Below, one piece after another: positions 1-8,729 of a stretch of DNA of 64,000 nt (the stretch's first letter is position 1; each line of letters starts with the position of its first letter). Position numbers and translations under genes: made by a program. This DNA is from Bacillus alkalisoli. GTDB lineage: Bacteria; Bacillota; Bacilli; Bacillales; Bacillaceae_I. Below the pieces are notes generated by a model that worked only from the letters and a program-made list of their open reading frames with translations, did no database searches and was not told where the DNA came from. The stretch lies in the NCBI RefSeq assembly GCF_002797415.1, contig NZ_KZ454944.1, positions 519,745 to 583,744 on the forward strand, given 5' to 3'.

Positions 1-1
1 T

Positions 2-2413
2 ACGATTTTGGCGAAAACTGGCTGGCGCTTAATCGATGAAATGTACGGTTATGACGGAAAGCTTGGGGCAGAGTTGCACCATGACGGTACAGCGACGTTG
101 AAAGTGTGGTCGCCGAAAGCGGAAGATGTAAAGGTTGTTTTATATGATAAAGACGACCAAAACGTGATTGTTCGTGAAATGGACATGGTAAAAGGAGACC
201 GCGGTGTGTGGAGCGTGGAACTATCCATGTTTAATACGGGATTGGATTCTTTAAGAGGCTACTACTATCACTACGCGATTACACATAATGGTGAAACGAA
301 GTTAGCGTTAGACCCTTACGCGAAGTCGATGGCAGCGTGGAGTCATACTAGTGGTGACCCTGTAGGGAAAGCGGCAATTGTGGATATTGGCAGCATCGGT
401 CCAGATTTAGATTACGCAAACATCCCTGGCTATGAAAAGCGTGAAGATGCGATTATTTATGAAGTGCACGTTCGTGACTTTACGTCCGATCCGAATATTG
501 CGGAAAGTTTAAAAGCGCAGTTCGGTACGTTTGCTTCTTTTGTGGAAAAATTAGATTATATTCAAGAACTAGGTGTGACGCACGTTCAGCTATTACCTGT
601 TATGAGCTATTTCTTTGGGGATGAGCTGAAAAATGGCGAGAGAATGCTAGAGTATGCGTCAACGCAAACGAACTACAACTGGGGTTATGACCCGCACAGT
701 TATTTCTCTTTATCTGGTATGTATTCTGAAAATCCGAATGATCCGGAGCTGAGAATTGCCGAATTTAAGAATTTAATTAATGAGATTCATAAGCGTGATA
801 TGGGTGTTATTCTAGATGTTGTTTACAACCATACGGCGAGAGTTGGGATTCTTGAAGACCTAGTGCCGAATTATTATCACTTTATGGATGCAGATGGCAC
901 GCCACGCACAAGTTTTGGTGGTGGACGTTTAGGTACCACACATAAAATGGCACGTCGTGTGTTAGTTGATTCGATTCTTCATTGGGTAAGTGAGTACAAA
1001 GTAGATGGTTTCCGTTTTGATATGATGGGTGACCATGATGCAGAAAGTATTCAAATGGCGTTTGATAAGGCCCGAGAACTAAATCCGAATATTGTGATGA
1101 TCGGGGAAGGCTGGCGCACTTTTGCAGGAGATGAAGGAGACCCGGTGCAAGCGGCTGACCAAGATTGGATGCAGTATACAGAGGCAGTTGGAAGTTTTTC
1201 TGATGAATTCCGTAATGAGTTGAAGTCAGGTTTCGGTAGCGAAGGGGAGCCTCGTTTCATTACAGGTGGAGCTCGTAATGTGAGTCAGATTTTTGATAAC
1301 ATAAAAGCGCAGCCACATAACTTCGTGGCGGATCAACCTGGTGATGTTGTTCCTTATATTGAAGCACATGATAATTTAACGTTGTACGATGTTATTGCAC
1401 AGTCGATTAAGAAAGACCCTGATATTGCAGAAAATAATTTGGAGATTCATAAGCGTATCCGAATTGGTAATGCGATGGTACTAACGTCGCAAGGTACGGC
1501 ATTTATCCATGCTGGCCAAGAGTTTGGGCGTACAAAGCAGTGGAGAGCAGAGGCTGCGGAGGCACCTTATAAGTCAACATATATGACGGATAAAGATGGC
1601 AATCCGTTCTTGTTCCCTTACTTTATCCACGATTCTTATGATTCGTCGGATATTATTAACCGATTTGATTGGGAAAAGGCGACAAATGCAGAGTTGTTCC
1701 CGATTAATAACGTGACGCGTGAGTACACGGCTGGTCTAATTGCGTTACGTCGTTCCACAGATGCGTTCCGTTTAGGTACGAAGGAATTAGTGGATGCGAA
1801 TGTGACGATGGTAGAGGCGCCGGAAGTGAAGGAGCGCGATGTAGTTGTTGCTTATCGCAGCGAAGCAACAAACGGTGATGTGTATTACGTGTTCGTGAAC
1901 GCGGATATGCAGGCAAGAACGTTTACACTTGGAGAAGATTTAACTTCTGGAATCGTTGTTGTGGACGGAGATGAAGCTGGTGTTGTGGAAGTGTCAGAGC
2001 GTACTGGTTTTGAATGGACTTCCGAGAGCATTACGTTGGAGCCGTTAACGACTGTAGTTGTTAAGGTGAGCACAGAAGAAGGAACTGAGCCAGGAGATGG
2101 TGAGGAACCGGGTGATGGAACGGAACCAGGAGATGGGGAAGAGCCGGGTGATGGAACTAACCCAGGAGATGGGGAAGAGCCAGGTGAAGGCACGACACCG
2201 GGAGCTGGAAAAGATAAAGACAAAGATAAAGACAAAGATAAAGAGAAAGAGAAAGATAAAGATAAAGAGAAAAAAGATAAGTCAGATAAAAAATCTGCAG
2301 GAGACAAAGCAGGTAATAAACTGCCAAACACAGCATCCAACACGTACAACTGGATGCTACTAGGAATCCTATTCCTAATGCTAGGCGGCGGCTACTTAGC
2401 AAGAAGATCATAA
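2..2413 (+). CDS. Type I pullulanase, C-terminal part, with LPxTA-type wall anchor (5' end outside window)
   Basis: The reading frame is open from base 2, so the gene starts upstream; the TTG at 8 is not believed to be the start. It hydrolyses alpha-1,6 branches of pullulan and limit dextrins outside the cell. A CBM48-like segment comes first, then the GH13 barrel: YNWGYDP pullulanase signature (about nt 674-700), DVVYNHT (region I), GFRFDMMG with the nucleophile Asp (about nt 1010-1030), MIGEGW with the acid/base Glu (about nt 1099-1115) and EAHDN (about nt 1363-1377). After the catalytic part come degenerate G-D-G-E-E-P-G repeats, a Lys/Asp/Glu stretch that probably spans the wall, LPNTA, a hydrophobic helix and a final ARRS. 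LPxTA motifs are known class D sortase (SrtC/SrtD) signals, and such a sortase lies at 38555. The enzyme call is firm; anchoring is inferred. Confidence 0.93.
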   Translation, partial: TILAKTGWRLIDEMYGYDGKLGAELHHDGTATLKVWSPKAEDVKVVLYDKDDQNVIVREMDMVKGDRGVWSVELSMFNTGLDSLRGYYYHYAITHNGETKLALDPYAKSMAAWSHTSGDPVGKAAIVDIGSIGPDLDYANIPGYEKREDAIIYEVHVRDFTSDPNIAESLKAQFGTFASFVEKLDYIQELGVTHVQLLPVMSYFFGDELKNGERMLEYASTQTNYNWGYDPHSYFSLSGMYSENPNDPELRIAEFKNLINEIHKRDMGVILDVVYNHTARVGILEDLVPNYYHFMDADGTPRTSFGGGRLGTTHKMARRVLVDSILHWVSEYKVDGFRFDMMGDHDAESIQMAFDKARELNPNIVMIGEGWRTFAGDEGDPVQAADQDWMQYTEAVGSFSDEFRNELKSGFGSEGEPRFITGGARNVSQIFDNIKAQPHNFVADQPGDVVPYIEAHDNLTLYDVIAQSIKKDPDIAENNLEIHKRIRIGNAMVLTSQGTAFIHAGQEFGRTKQWRAEAAEAPYKSTYMTDKDGNPFLFPYFIHDSYDSSDIINRFDWEKATNAELFPINNVTREYTAGLIALRRSTDAFRLGTKELVDANVTMVEAPEVKERDVVVAYRSEATNGDVYYVFVNADMQARTFTLGEDLTSGIVVVDGDEAGVVEVSERTGFEWTSESITLEPLTTVVVKVSTEEGTEPGDGEEPGDGTEPGDGEEPGDGTNPGDGEEPGEGTTPGAGKDKDKDKDKDKEKEKDKDKEKKDKSDKKSAGDKAGNKLPNTASNTYNWMLLGILFLMLGGGYLARRS

Positions 2414-2415
2414 TG

Positions 2416-2488
2416 TGAAACGGGGACGGGGTTCATTTTTCATCGTAATTATTACGATGAGAAATCGAACCCCGTCCCTATTTTTCAC
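2416..2488. repeat. GGGACGGGGTTC palindromic repeat, copy A
   Basis: An almost perfect inverted repeat of about 73 bp. The arms read GTGAAACGGGGACGGGGTTC and its complement, and a second inner palindrome lies around the centre. It sits three bases after the pullulanase stop and could end that transcript. Related copies occur at 7488-7556 and 8730-8869. Confidence 0.85.
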
Positions 2489-2545
2489 CAATTTTTTGAA
2501 AAGAATTCAATTTTATAACAAATTTCGACAACATATAGAATGTAT

Positions 2546-2576
2546 TTGATAGTACATTATAACTAGTTCGTATAAT
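2546..2576 (+). promoter_or_regulatory. Candidate promoter of the dynamin operon
   Basis: TTGATA at 2546-2551 and a perfect TATAAT at 2571-2576 lie 27 bp before the first operon gene. The spacer of 19 bp is longer than the usual 17, so the -35 assignment is doubtful. Confidence 0.4.
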
Positions 2577-2602
2577 GATTATAAGATTGAGAGGGAACAC
2601 GG

Positions 2603-3103
2603 ATGACGGTACAAGACCCGATTTATCAGGAATTCAATGAATTATTAAAAGATATTAGTCTGGAGCTAATGAATACGACAGTTTTTGAAAGAATAGAAGC
2701 AAATACATCAAGCTTTACTAGAAGTATGCCAGAACTTAATAGATCTATAAATAAATTGGGAGAATTAATTCGAACAATCGAAGCTACAAAGAATAATTCA
2801 GAAGAAACATTTAAAGAAGTGAAGAAAAGGTTTGGTATATTAGAAGAAACATTAAAGAATTTTGAAAATCAAAGTAAGAACAATACAAATAATTCAAGGA
2901 AACAACTACTAGAAAACTTGGAAAATGTTAAGAAAAGTGTCCATGACTACACGACTAGTATGGAAAAGAAAATGGATAATAACCAAGAATACTTAATTCA
3001 AGTTTTAAATGAAAAACATGAGAAACTGATGAAACTTCAATATATTCAGATATCTATTTCAGCGATTTCTGTTGGAATTCTCATTTATGTTTTGGCGGGT
3101 TAA
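2603..3103 (+). CDS. Small coiled-coil protein with C-terminal membrane anchor, first gene of dynamin operon
   Basis: A 166-residue protein that I cannot place in a named family. It is Lys/Glu/Asn-rich with long helical, coiled-coil-like stretches (about residues 40-140), followed by one hydrophobic segment (about 146-165) that ends the protein, so it looks tail-anchored. There is no signal peptide. The ATG follows GAGAGGG at a good distance. The stop is 5 bases before the next start, so it is co-transcribed with two dynamin-like GTPases. By position it may be their membrane receptor or adaptor; this is inference from context only. Confidence 0.75.
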   Translation: MTVQDPIYQEFNELLKDISLELMNTTVFERIEANTSSFTRSMPELNRSINKLGELIRTIEATKNNSEETFKEVKKRFGILEETLKNFENQSKNNTNNSRKQLLENLENVKKSVHDYTTSMEKKMDNNQEYLIQVLNEKHEKLMKLQYIQISISAISVGILIYVLAG

Positions 3104-3108
3104 GCAAG

Positions 3109-5115
3109 ATGAATGCAGAACAATATCGTAACTTTGCTGAAAGGTACCAGTCGACATTTTTAAATATTAAAGAATATTACGATAAGAATGTAAAAAGTAA
3201 CTTGCAATTAACAATTATTAAAAGAGCTAGTCTGGTCAGAGAACAAATAAGCCGACTAAAGTCTGTTCAAGGCTATGAAAAATCCTCCATATTAAAACCT
3301 TATGTAGAAGAGATAGAAACATTTTATGAAAAGTATAATAGTGTTGCAAACGGTTTGGATAAACCATTTATGTTGTTTGTAATGGGTATGGGTAAGTATG
3401 GAAAATCGACATTATTAAATGCTTTAATGAGATCGAATGAAGCAGCGATGGATGAGTTACCGAAAACATGGAAAATTGACGTCTTTAATCCAGCATTACC
3501 AGCTCATTGTGCTGTGGTTAAATATAAAGATAACCGTAAACAACTGTTGAAAAAAGATGAGGTAAAAGAGCTTATTCTTCAAGAGGAAAAGAAACGTGAT
3601 GAATCCGATGAATTGGTAAGTAAAGAATTTAAACAAAAGTCAAAATCGTATAAAACAATAGCTGAGAAAAAAGAATTCAAACAGTATTTAGAAGAAAAAC
3701 TGGTTTATAAATCAGATGTCATAGAAGTAGAGTGGGGTGTTAAGCGCACTCCGATTCTTAAGCACTTCTCATTGGTTGATACGCCTGGGATATTTCAAAA
3801 TATAATGGGAGAATTACGCGTAAGTATACAAGAATATTATCATAAGGCTGACGGAGTAATTTGGATGCTTAATGCAGAAATTATTTCTGCTGCAAAATCG
3901 AAAGAATTACTAGAAGAACTCAACACGCATCTTGATACTATTGGTAATAAAAAAGCGACGAACATAATTGCTGTTCTTAATAGAATAGACAAGATCCGAG
4001 AAAGAAGTGGGGAAGAAGGGGTAGAGAGGATTATTAAAGAAGCTAAAGATATATATGGTGATATCTTTAGTGATATTATCCCTATCTCAGCTTTTGAGGC
4101 ATTGAAAGGGATAGAAAATAACGATAACAAACAAATAGAACGAAGCGGTATGGAAAAGTTAGAGTATACGATTAATCATGTGTTTTTTCAAAATAGTAGA
4201 AGGCTACAAATGGAAAGTAAAATCAATGCAATAACGTTATTAGATAAGGAACTTAATATACTTTTAACAGAATTATATAACAGACTATACAAGGATCATC
4301 ATAATCGGATTAAAAGTCTACTATTGTTTGACTCAGAAATAGCGGAAAAAATGGACACCTTGAAAAAACGTATTCAAACAACTATTGCAGCTTATAAAAA
4401 TGAAGTGAAAGATAATATTTATAGTAGAGCTGGCGACTTGTTTGATATTGATTCAGAAAGTAAAAGACAGTCTTACTTAGAAAAAGATATTTTTAGAGTA
4501 CAAAAGATAAGTCAACAGATGGGGAAACTTCAAAAGGATATCTTTGAAGAAATAGTATCAATTGAAAAACTGATTAAACCCAAAATAACATTCTCTAAAT
4601 ATAAGCACATTGACATTACGGAGCTAGAAAATAAAAATCTAGTCAAAACACAAAGTTCAGTAGCTTTTAATAACCATACATTAGATACAGATGACATTAG
4701 TTTTGCTTCTGGAGCTGGGATTTCAATTGTAGCTGCATTATTATTAGGCCCATTAGGTCTTATTTTAGGGCCGTTGCTTGCCCATTGGGGTTTTACAAAA
4801 TGGATTGCAAAACAATTTAAACTTGGAGAAGTACAATCCAATTTACTTAGCACGTTGAACGCTTCTACAGAAGAAATGCAAGAGAAAATGGAAGAAGAGT
4901 TAATGACACGAATCGAGATTATTACAGATAATATTTATTTAACATGTAATGAAACTTTTTCTTCTCTGTATGGAAATAGTGAAACTTCCGAATCAGTCTT
5001 AGATGTTTTAAAAAATTGGAGTAACACCATCAGTCAGCCAGTTCAAGCGCTAAGTGTGAAAGAGATTATTATCCAGTCACATACAAAAAAAGAATCTAGT
5101 ATTATGAGGAGGTAA
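3109..5115 (+). CDS. Dynamin-like GTPase 1
   Basis: 668 residues. GTP-binding motifs appear in order: a P-loop GMGKYGKST (about residues 92-101), LVDTPGI as G3 (about 222-228) and LNRID in place of NKxD as G4 (about 289-293). A long helical part follows, then a glycine-rich hydrophobic segment (about 535-562, SIVAALLLGPLGLILG), as in the membrane-inserting paddle of bacterial dynamins. No signal peptide. The downstream GTPase begins within a few bases of this stop and uses AGGAGG embedded in the last codons. Bacterial dynamins remodel membranes, and paired ones are known from LeoA/LeoBC (Eleos) phage defence; B. subtilis DynA instead fuses two modules in one chain. Exact role unknown. Confidence 0.85.
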   Translation: MNAEQYRNFAERYQSTFLNIKEYYDKNVKSNLQLTIIKRASLVREQISRLKSVQGYEKSSILKPYVEEIETFYEKYNSVANGLDKPFMLFVMGMGKYGKSTLLNALMRSNEAAMDELPKTWKIDVFNPALPAHCAVVKYKDNRKQLLKKDEVKELILQEEKKRDESDELVSKEFKQKSKSYKTIAEKKEFKQYLEEKLVYKSDVIEVEWGVKRTPILKHFSLVDTPGIFQNIMGELRVSIQEYYHKADGVIWMLNAEIISAAKSKELLEELNTHLDTIGNKKATNIIAVLNRIDKIRERSGEEGVERIIKEAKDIYGDIFSDIIPISAFEALKGIENNDNKQIERSGMEKLEYTINHVFFQNSRRLQMESKINAITLLDKELNILLTELYNRLYKDHHNRIKSLLLFDSEIAEKMDTLKKRIQTTIAAYKNEVKDNIYSRAGDLFDIDSESKRQSYLEKDIFRVQKISQQMGKLQKDIFEEIVSIEKLIKPKITFSKYKHIDITELENKNLVKTQSSVAFNNHTLDTDDISFASGAGISIVAALLLGPLGLILGPLLAHWGFTKWIAKQFKLGEVQSNLLSTLNASTEEMQEKMEEELMTRIEIITDNIYLTCNETFSSLYGNSETSESVLDVLKNWSNTISQPVQALSVKEIIIQSHTKKESSIMRR

Positions 5116-5123
5116 TTCATTTG

Positions 5124-6953
5124 ATGCTTCAAAAAAAACTAGAACAAACTGCAAAACATTTTGAGCAGTCTCCTGTTAGAGAAAGTTGGTCTAATAATAT
5201 GAACTTAGGCCCGCTTTCCGAAAGTATAAAACCAGCAATGAAATCAATTGATAAAGATATAAATACGTTAATTGAAAAATGCCAAACACCTTTAAAGTTA
5301 GTAATAATGGGAGAGGTAAAAGCAGGGAAGTCTACTTTAATCAACGCATTGGTAGGGAAGGTTCTGTCACCTACTAATGTAGCAGAAACGACAGCTAGTA
5401 TTATTGAAATTTCTTATGATAAGAATGCAAACGGAACTATTTTCACAACAAGTAGTAACGAAAATATTGTTGGGACGTTAGATGAAATATATCAAACCTT
5501 AGACCAGAAAAGAACCGATATGGATTTCTTTAAAAACGTTGATTATGTGAAATTAGGATTTCCATTAAAAAGTTTAAAGAGTTTACATATTATTGATACA
5601 CCTGGGCTTGCTACAGTTAGAGAGGCAAATGAAAAAAGAACGGAAAGCTTTATTCAGTCTGCCGATGTTATTTTATGGGTGTTTAACGGCCATGTACTTG
5701 GACAAGCAGATATTGAGGGAAAGTTAGAAGAAGTAGCAATGATGGGAAAACCAATAATTGCCCTAATTAACCGAGTAGATGAATTAAATACTCCTGCTGA
5801 TAAGCTAGTAAACTATTTAGAAAAAAAGATTGATATATACGTAGAAGACATTATGGCAATCTCTGCAAAATCAGCTCTTGAAGGTAAGTTGGAAGGAAAT
5901 GAAGACAAGCTAAGGATATCTGGTTTATTAGAACTGTTGGAATATTTAGAGACGAATATTGAACGTAATAGTGAAAATGTACAAACGCATAGTATTATTC
6001 AATCATCCAAAGTGTTAATTGAAAAAGATTGTTTATTCCACGATAACATTAATGAAGATATAGCAAGAGTTATATCGGATTTAGACGTTAGGAAAAATGA
6101 AATCTCTTTTTTTAATGAGAATATTAAAAGAGCACTACAAGCAGATTTGAAAAACTGGTTTGAGTTAGAGTTTTTAGAACGTGAAAAAGAAGAAATGATG
6201 GTGAAAGTTAAGCAGTTAGGTATTTTTTCAAAAACAAGAGAGTCAAAAGAACTATCAGAAGAACTAAAAGATATTCTTTCGGAAAAAGCGTTGGAAAGAC
6301 AACTGCAAGAAAAGTATGAAGATATTCACAAGCAATTTATGACCAAATGGGAAAGAGCTTCTGCAGAATTAGCATCAAAGATAGAAGCGGAACAACAAAT
6401 CCACTATAAAAATAATCTGGCATCTCTTCAAATGAAGCTAAAAGAGTTAGATAGTAGAGCTCCATCTGGTGAGGAAGCACTTCTCGATGGTGCCGGGAAA
6501 GGTGCAATTGTAGCTGGAACTTATGGTGCAACTGCAGCGGTGTACACTGCTATTCTAGGTCCTGCTGCTGCTAGTGTTTCATTAATTGGTGCAATTGGTG
6601 CTATCTTACCTCCAGTATTGCTAGTTGGTGCTACAGTTGGTGCTGTTTGGAAAGCAATTACACATAAAAATGAAAAAAATAAGTTTGCACAAGAAATAAA
6701 AACAACTTTTTCTGATGTGAAGAGTCATATAGAAAAACAATACTTAACTAGTGTTCTAGAAGGGATAGATACTGAATCTAATAAGATGGCAAATGCAATA
6801 TATAACCAAATATGCCAACATGTGTGTAAAAATGAAGATATAGAATTATTAGTTAGGTTAAAACAGAACAATGAAAACTATATACGAGTTTCCAAAATGC
6901 ACCTACTAGAATTGGAAGAGTTAAAAGAAAAAGTAGAACAGCCAATAGCCTAA
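5124..6953 (+). CDS. Dynamin-like GTPase 2
   Basis: 609 residues from ATG 5124; a TTG directly before it (5121) is an alternative start, and both fit the AGGAGG at 5107-5112. Motifs: GEVKAGKST P-loop (about residues 62-71), IIDTPGL (about 155-161), NRVD (about 215-218). A glycine/alanine-rich hydrophobic region (about 460-510) lies in the same relative place as in GTPase 1 and is flanked by helical segments. The P-loop form GEVKAGKST is typical of bacterial dynamins. Tight linkage to GTPase 1 suggests the two act as a hetero-oligomer on membranes. A strong terminator follows at 7050. Confidence 0.86.
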   Translation: MLQKKLEQTAKHFEQSPVRESWSNNMNLGPLSESIKPAMKSIDKDINTLIEKCQTPLKLVIMGEVKAGKSTLINALVGKVLSPTNVAETTASIIEISYDKNANGTIFTTSSNENIVGTLDEIYQTLDQKRTDMDFFKNVDYVKLGFPLKSLKSLHIIDTPGLATVREANEKRTESFIQSADVILWVFNGHVLGQADIEGKLEEVAMMGKPIIALINRVDELNTPADKLVNYLEKKIDIYVEDIMAISAKSALEGKLEGNEDKLRISGLLELLEYLETNIERNSENVQTHSIIQSSKVLIEKDCLFHDNINEDIARVISDLDVRKNEISFFNENIKRALQADLKNWFELEFLEREKEEMMVKVKQLGIFSKTRESKELSEELKDILSEKALERQLQEKYEDIHKQFMTKWERASAELASKIEAEQQIHYKNNLASLQMKLKELDSRAPSGEEALLDGAGKGAIVAGTYGATAAVYTAILGPAAASVSLIGAIGAILPPVLLVGATVGAVWKAITHKNEKNKFAQEIKTTFSDVKSHIEKQYLTSVLEGIDTESNKMANAIYNQICQHVCKNEDIELLVRLKQNNENYIRVSKMHLLELEELKEKVEQPIA

Positions 6954-6995
6954 CCTTAAGTCATAATTTAAATATAAACAAACAGTGCCTGAACT

Positions 6996-7023
6996 AGTGC
7001 CAGGCAACACTCGAAAATTCTTG
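6996..7023 (+). repeat. Degenerate GTGCCAGGCACC element
   Basis: AGTGCCAGGCAACACTCGAA is a decayed form of the GTGCCAGGCACC...CGAA element seen at 8691, 8773, 10386 and elsewhere. A partial inverted half (AGTGCCTG) lies just upstream. Confidence 0.5.
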
Positions 7024-7049
7024 TACCACCAAGAAGGTTTCACAACAAA

Positions 7050-7080
7050 AAAACCTCCTAAACGAGTATTAGGAGGTTTT
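7050..7080. terminator. Bidirectional terminator
   Basis: A 12-bp perfect stem, AAAACCTCCTAA with its complement around a 7-base loop. It has a T-rich tail on both strands and lies between the convergent dynamin operon and the lipoprotein gene. Confidence 0.9.
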
Positions 7081-7100
7081 CTATTATTTATTAAGTAAAA

Positions 7101-7418
7101 CTATTCCACCTTCGTCAACACAATCGGCTGCACGTCGCCTTCGCCTTTAAGTTCTAGTTTGTCGCCGTTGAAGTTATAAGCAAACTTAAGTGTTTGATCG
7201 TTAAAATTTAACGTTAAATTTTTACCATCCACTTCATAAGTTCCTTCATTACCGCCATACCCGCTATCTAGCGTGTACGCTCCATCTTTCTTAAATTCAA
7301 AAGTCATTACCCCAAACTGATCTACCCATTCTCCAACTACTTTACTAGAATCAGAAGAACATCCAGCCAATAAAACTAGCGTGAAAATAGATGCCAAAAG
7401 AAGTTTGTGAAAACGCAT
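7101..7418 (-). CDS. Small lipoprotein
   Basis: 105 residues from the ATG at 7418, chosen because AGGGGTGGG lies 7 bases upstream; the longer frame to 7439 lacks a ribosome binding site. Lipoprotein signal peptide with lipobox LLAGC (Cys about residue 19). The mature part alternates polar and hydrophobic residues (GEWVDQFGVMTFEFKKDG, then KNLTLNFND, then DKLELKG), a pattern of short beta strands like the small lipocalin-like or DUF5640-type lipoproteins of Bacillus. Probably exposed on the outer face of the membrane. Function unknown. Confidence 0.82.
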   Translation of the reverse strand: MRFHKLLLASIFTLVLLAGCSSDSSKVVGEWVDQFGVMTFEFKKDGAYTLDSGYGGNEGTYEVDGKNLTLNFNDQTLKFAYNFNGDKLELKGEGDVQPIVLTKVE

Positions 7419-7487
7419 AAAAATCCCACCCCTATTCATATGTATTCTTTCACTATAAGTTCAAGCGTTGATTGTGTAAAGAGAAAA

Positions 7488-7556
7488 ATGAGAAATGGGG
7501 ACGGGGTTCATTTCACATCCTCTAAATGTGAAACAAACCCCGTCCTCACTTTTCAT
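7488..7556. repeat. GGGACGGGGTTC palindromic repeat, copy B
   Basis: Arms GGGGACGGGGTTCATTTCACA and an imperfect complement (TGTGAAACAAACCCCGTCC). Same family as copy A at 2416. It lies in the 5' region of the divergent lipoprotein and rarD-like genes. Confidence 0.8.
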
Positions 7557-7617
7557 TCGTCTGTCGAAATATTTTCATTGATTTTCCACTCTAATCCTCA
7601 TAAACTATATTAACTGA

Positions 7618-7766
7618 GTGAGTTTCATAATGTACAATTACTAAGTGAAAAACGAATATTAAACCTATTCTTTCATATAATTTACGTTTTCTTATCGAAC
7701 GTTATTTTATAATATACGGAACATTCGTTTTTCACTAAACGAACAGTAATTGTGAAATTGATTCAA
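7618..7766 (+). repeat. MITE-like element, copy A
   Basis: About 148 bp with imperfect terminal inverted repeats. The outer parts share ACAATTACT and AGTGAAAAACGAAT with the complement of the far end. The AT-rich middle carries no gene. A diverged copy lies in opposite orientation at 21172-21314; the ends are well conserved between the copies and the middle is not. The right end reaches to within 40 bp of the rarD-like start. Confidence 0.72.
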
Positions 7767-7802
7767 TTAAAACATCTTTCTTCGAAGAGGAGGCATCCAC
7801 CT

Positions 7803-8723
7803 ATGAAACTCACATCTACAAACGAACATTCAACTGGCATCCTTTTTGCCGCGTTTTCCTATATACTTTGGGGCTTCCTTCCACTATATTGGAAAGTACT
7901 CCAACACGTCCCAGCCTGGGAGTTACTCGCTCATCGCATCCTATGGTCACTCGTCTTCATGCTCGTTATCCTACTAGCGATGAAAAAATTCTCGACCATC
8001 CCATTAGAACTAAAAACCCTATTTGCCAACAAAAAACGAGCAATCGGCCTAACGCTAGCTTCCATCTGCATTACCCTCAACTGGGGCCTTTACATATGGG
8101 CGGTTAACACAAACAACATTGTAGAAGCGAGCCTTGGCTACTACATCAACCCGCTCGTCAGCATCTTGCTCGGTATCATCGTGTTAAAAGAAAAACTATC
8201 ACGCTGGCAAATGATCTCGATCATCATCGCAAGCGTTGGCGTACTCATCCTAACCGTCAACTTCGGCTCTTTCCCATGGATCGCCATCACCCTAGCCTTC
8301 AGCTTCGGCTTTTATGGCTTATTGAAAAAAATGGTCCAACTAGGCGCAGTGATGGGATTAACCATTGAAACATTGTTGCTCGCTCCATGTGCGTTACTGT
8401 TTTTGAGCGTCTTGCAAACTGGAGGTAGTGCTTCGTTTGGTATGGACGTCATGACAACTGTATTTTTAATTGGAGCCGGTGTCGCAACCGCGATACCTTT
8501 GCTTTTGTTCGCAAGTGGAGCCAAAAGAATACCTCTATCCATGGTCGGGCTCCTACAATACTTAGCACCAACCATCTCATTACTATTAGGCGTATTTCTC
8601 TACAACGAACCATTCACCAAAATACACCTAATCGCCTTCATGTGCATCTGGACGGCCCTAACCATCTACACCCTAACCGTCACAAAACTAGGTGCCAGGC
8701 ACCACCCGAAATTTGTCGAATAA
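7803..8723 (+). CDS. rarD: EamA/RarD-type drug/metabolite transporter
   Basis: 306 residues from ATG 7803, which follows GAGGAGG; the frame is open to 7752 but that part lacks a ribosome binding site. Ten hydrophobic segments are arranged as two EamA halves. The opening GILFAAFSYILWGFLPLYWK matches the RarD subfamily. Predicted inner-membrane permease; no substrate can be assigned. The end is odd: the last eleven codons (LGARHHPKFVE) and the stop come from a GTGCCAGGCACC repeat element (8691-8720), so the natural C-terminus has been replaced or extended. Codons in the first and last thirds end mostly in C or A, those in the middle in G or T. Confidence 0.9.
   Translation: MKLTSTNEHSTGILFAAFSYILWGFLPLYWKVLQHVPAWELLAHRILWSLVFMLVILLAMKKFSTIPLELKTLFANKKRAIGLTLASICITLNWGLYIWAVNTNNIVEASLGYYINPLVSILLGIIVLKEKLSRWQMISIIIASVGVLILTVNFGSFPWIAITLAFSFGFYGLLKKMVQLGAVMGLTIETLLLAPCALLFLSVLQTGGSASFGMDVMTTVFLIGAGVATAIPLLLFASGAKRIPLSMVGLLQYLAPTISLLLGVFLYNEPFTKIHLIAFMCIWTALTIYTLTVTKLGARHHPKFVE
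8691..8720 (+). repeat. GTGCCAGGCACC element inside the 3' end of the rarD-like gene
   Basis: GGTGCCAGGCACCACCCGAA followed by ATTTGTCGAA, the full form of the element. It is read as coding sequence for the RarD-like C-terminus. Near-identical copies lie at 8773, 10386, 15276 and, inverted, at 19620. Confidence 0.9.
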
Positions 8724-8729
8724 TCGAAT

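Noticed and set aside
1885-2363. Open frames on both strands over the pullulanase tail
   Set aside because: They are shadows of the low-complexity Gly/Asp and Lys/Asp repeats; no start signals, and the pullulanase frame explains the sequence.
3109-6953. Frameshifted DynA, i.e. one gene broken in two
   Set aside because: Each GTPase has its own start with AGGAGG and normal ends, and a third gene precedes them, so two separate genes are more likely.
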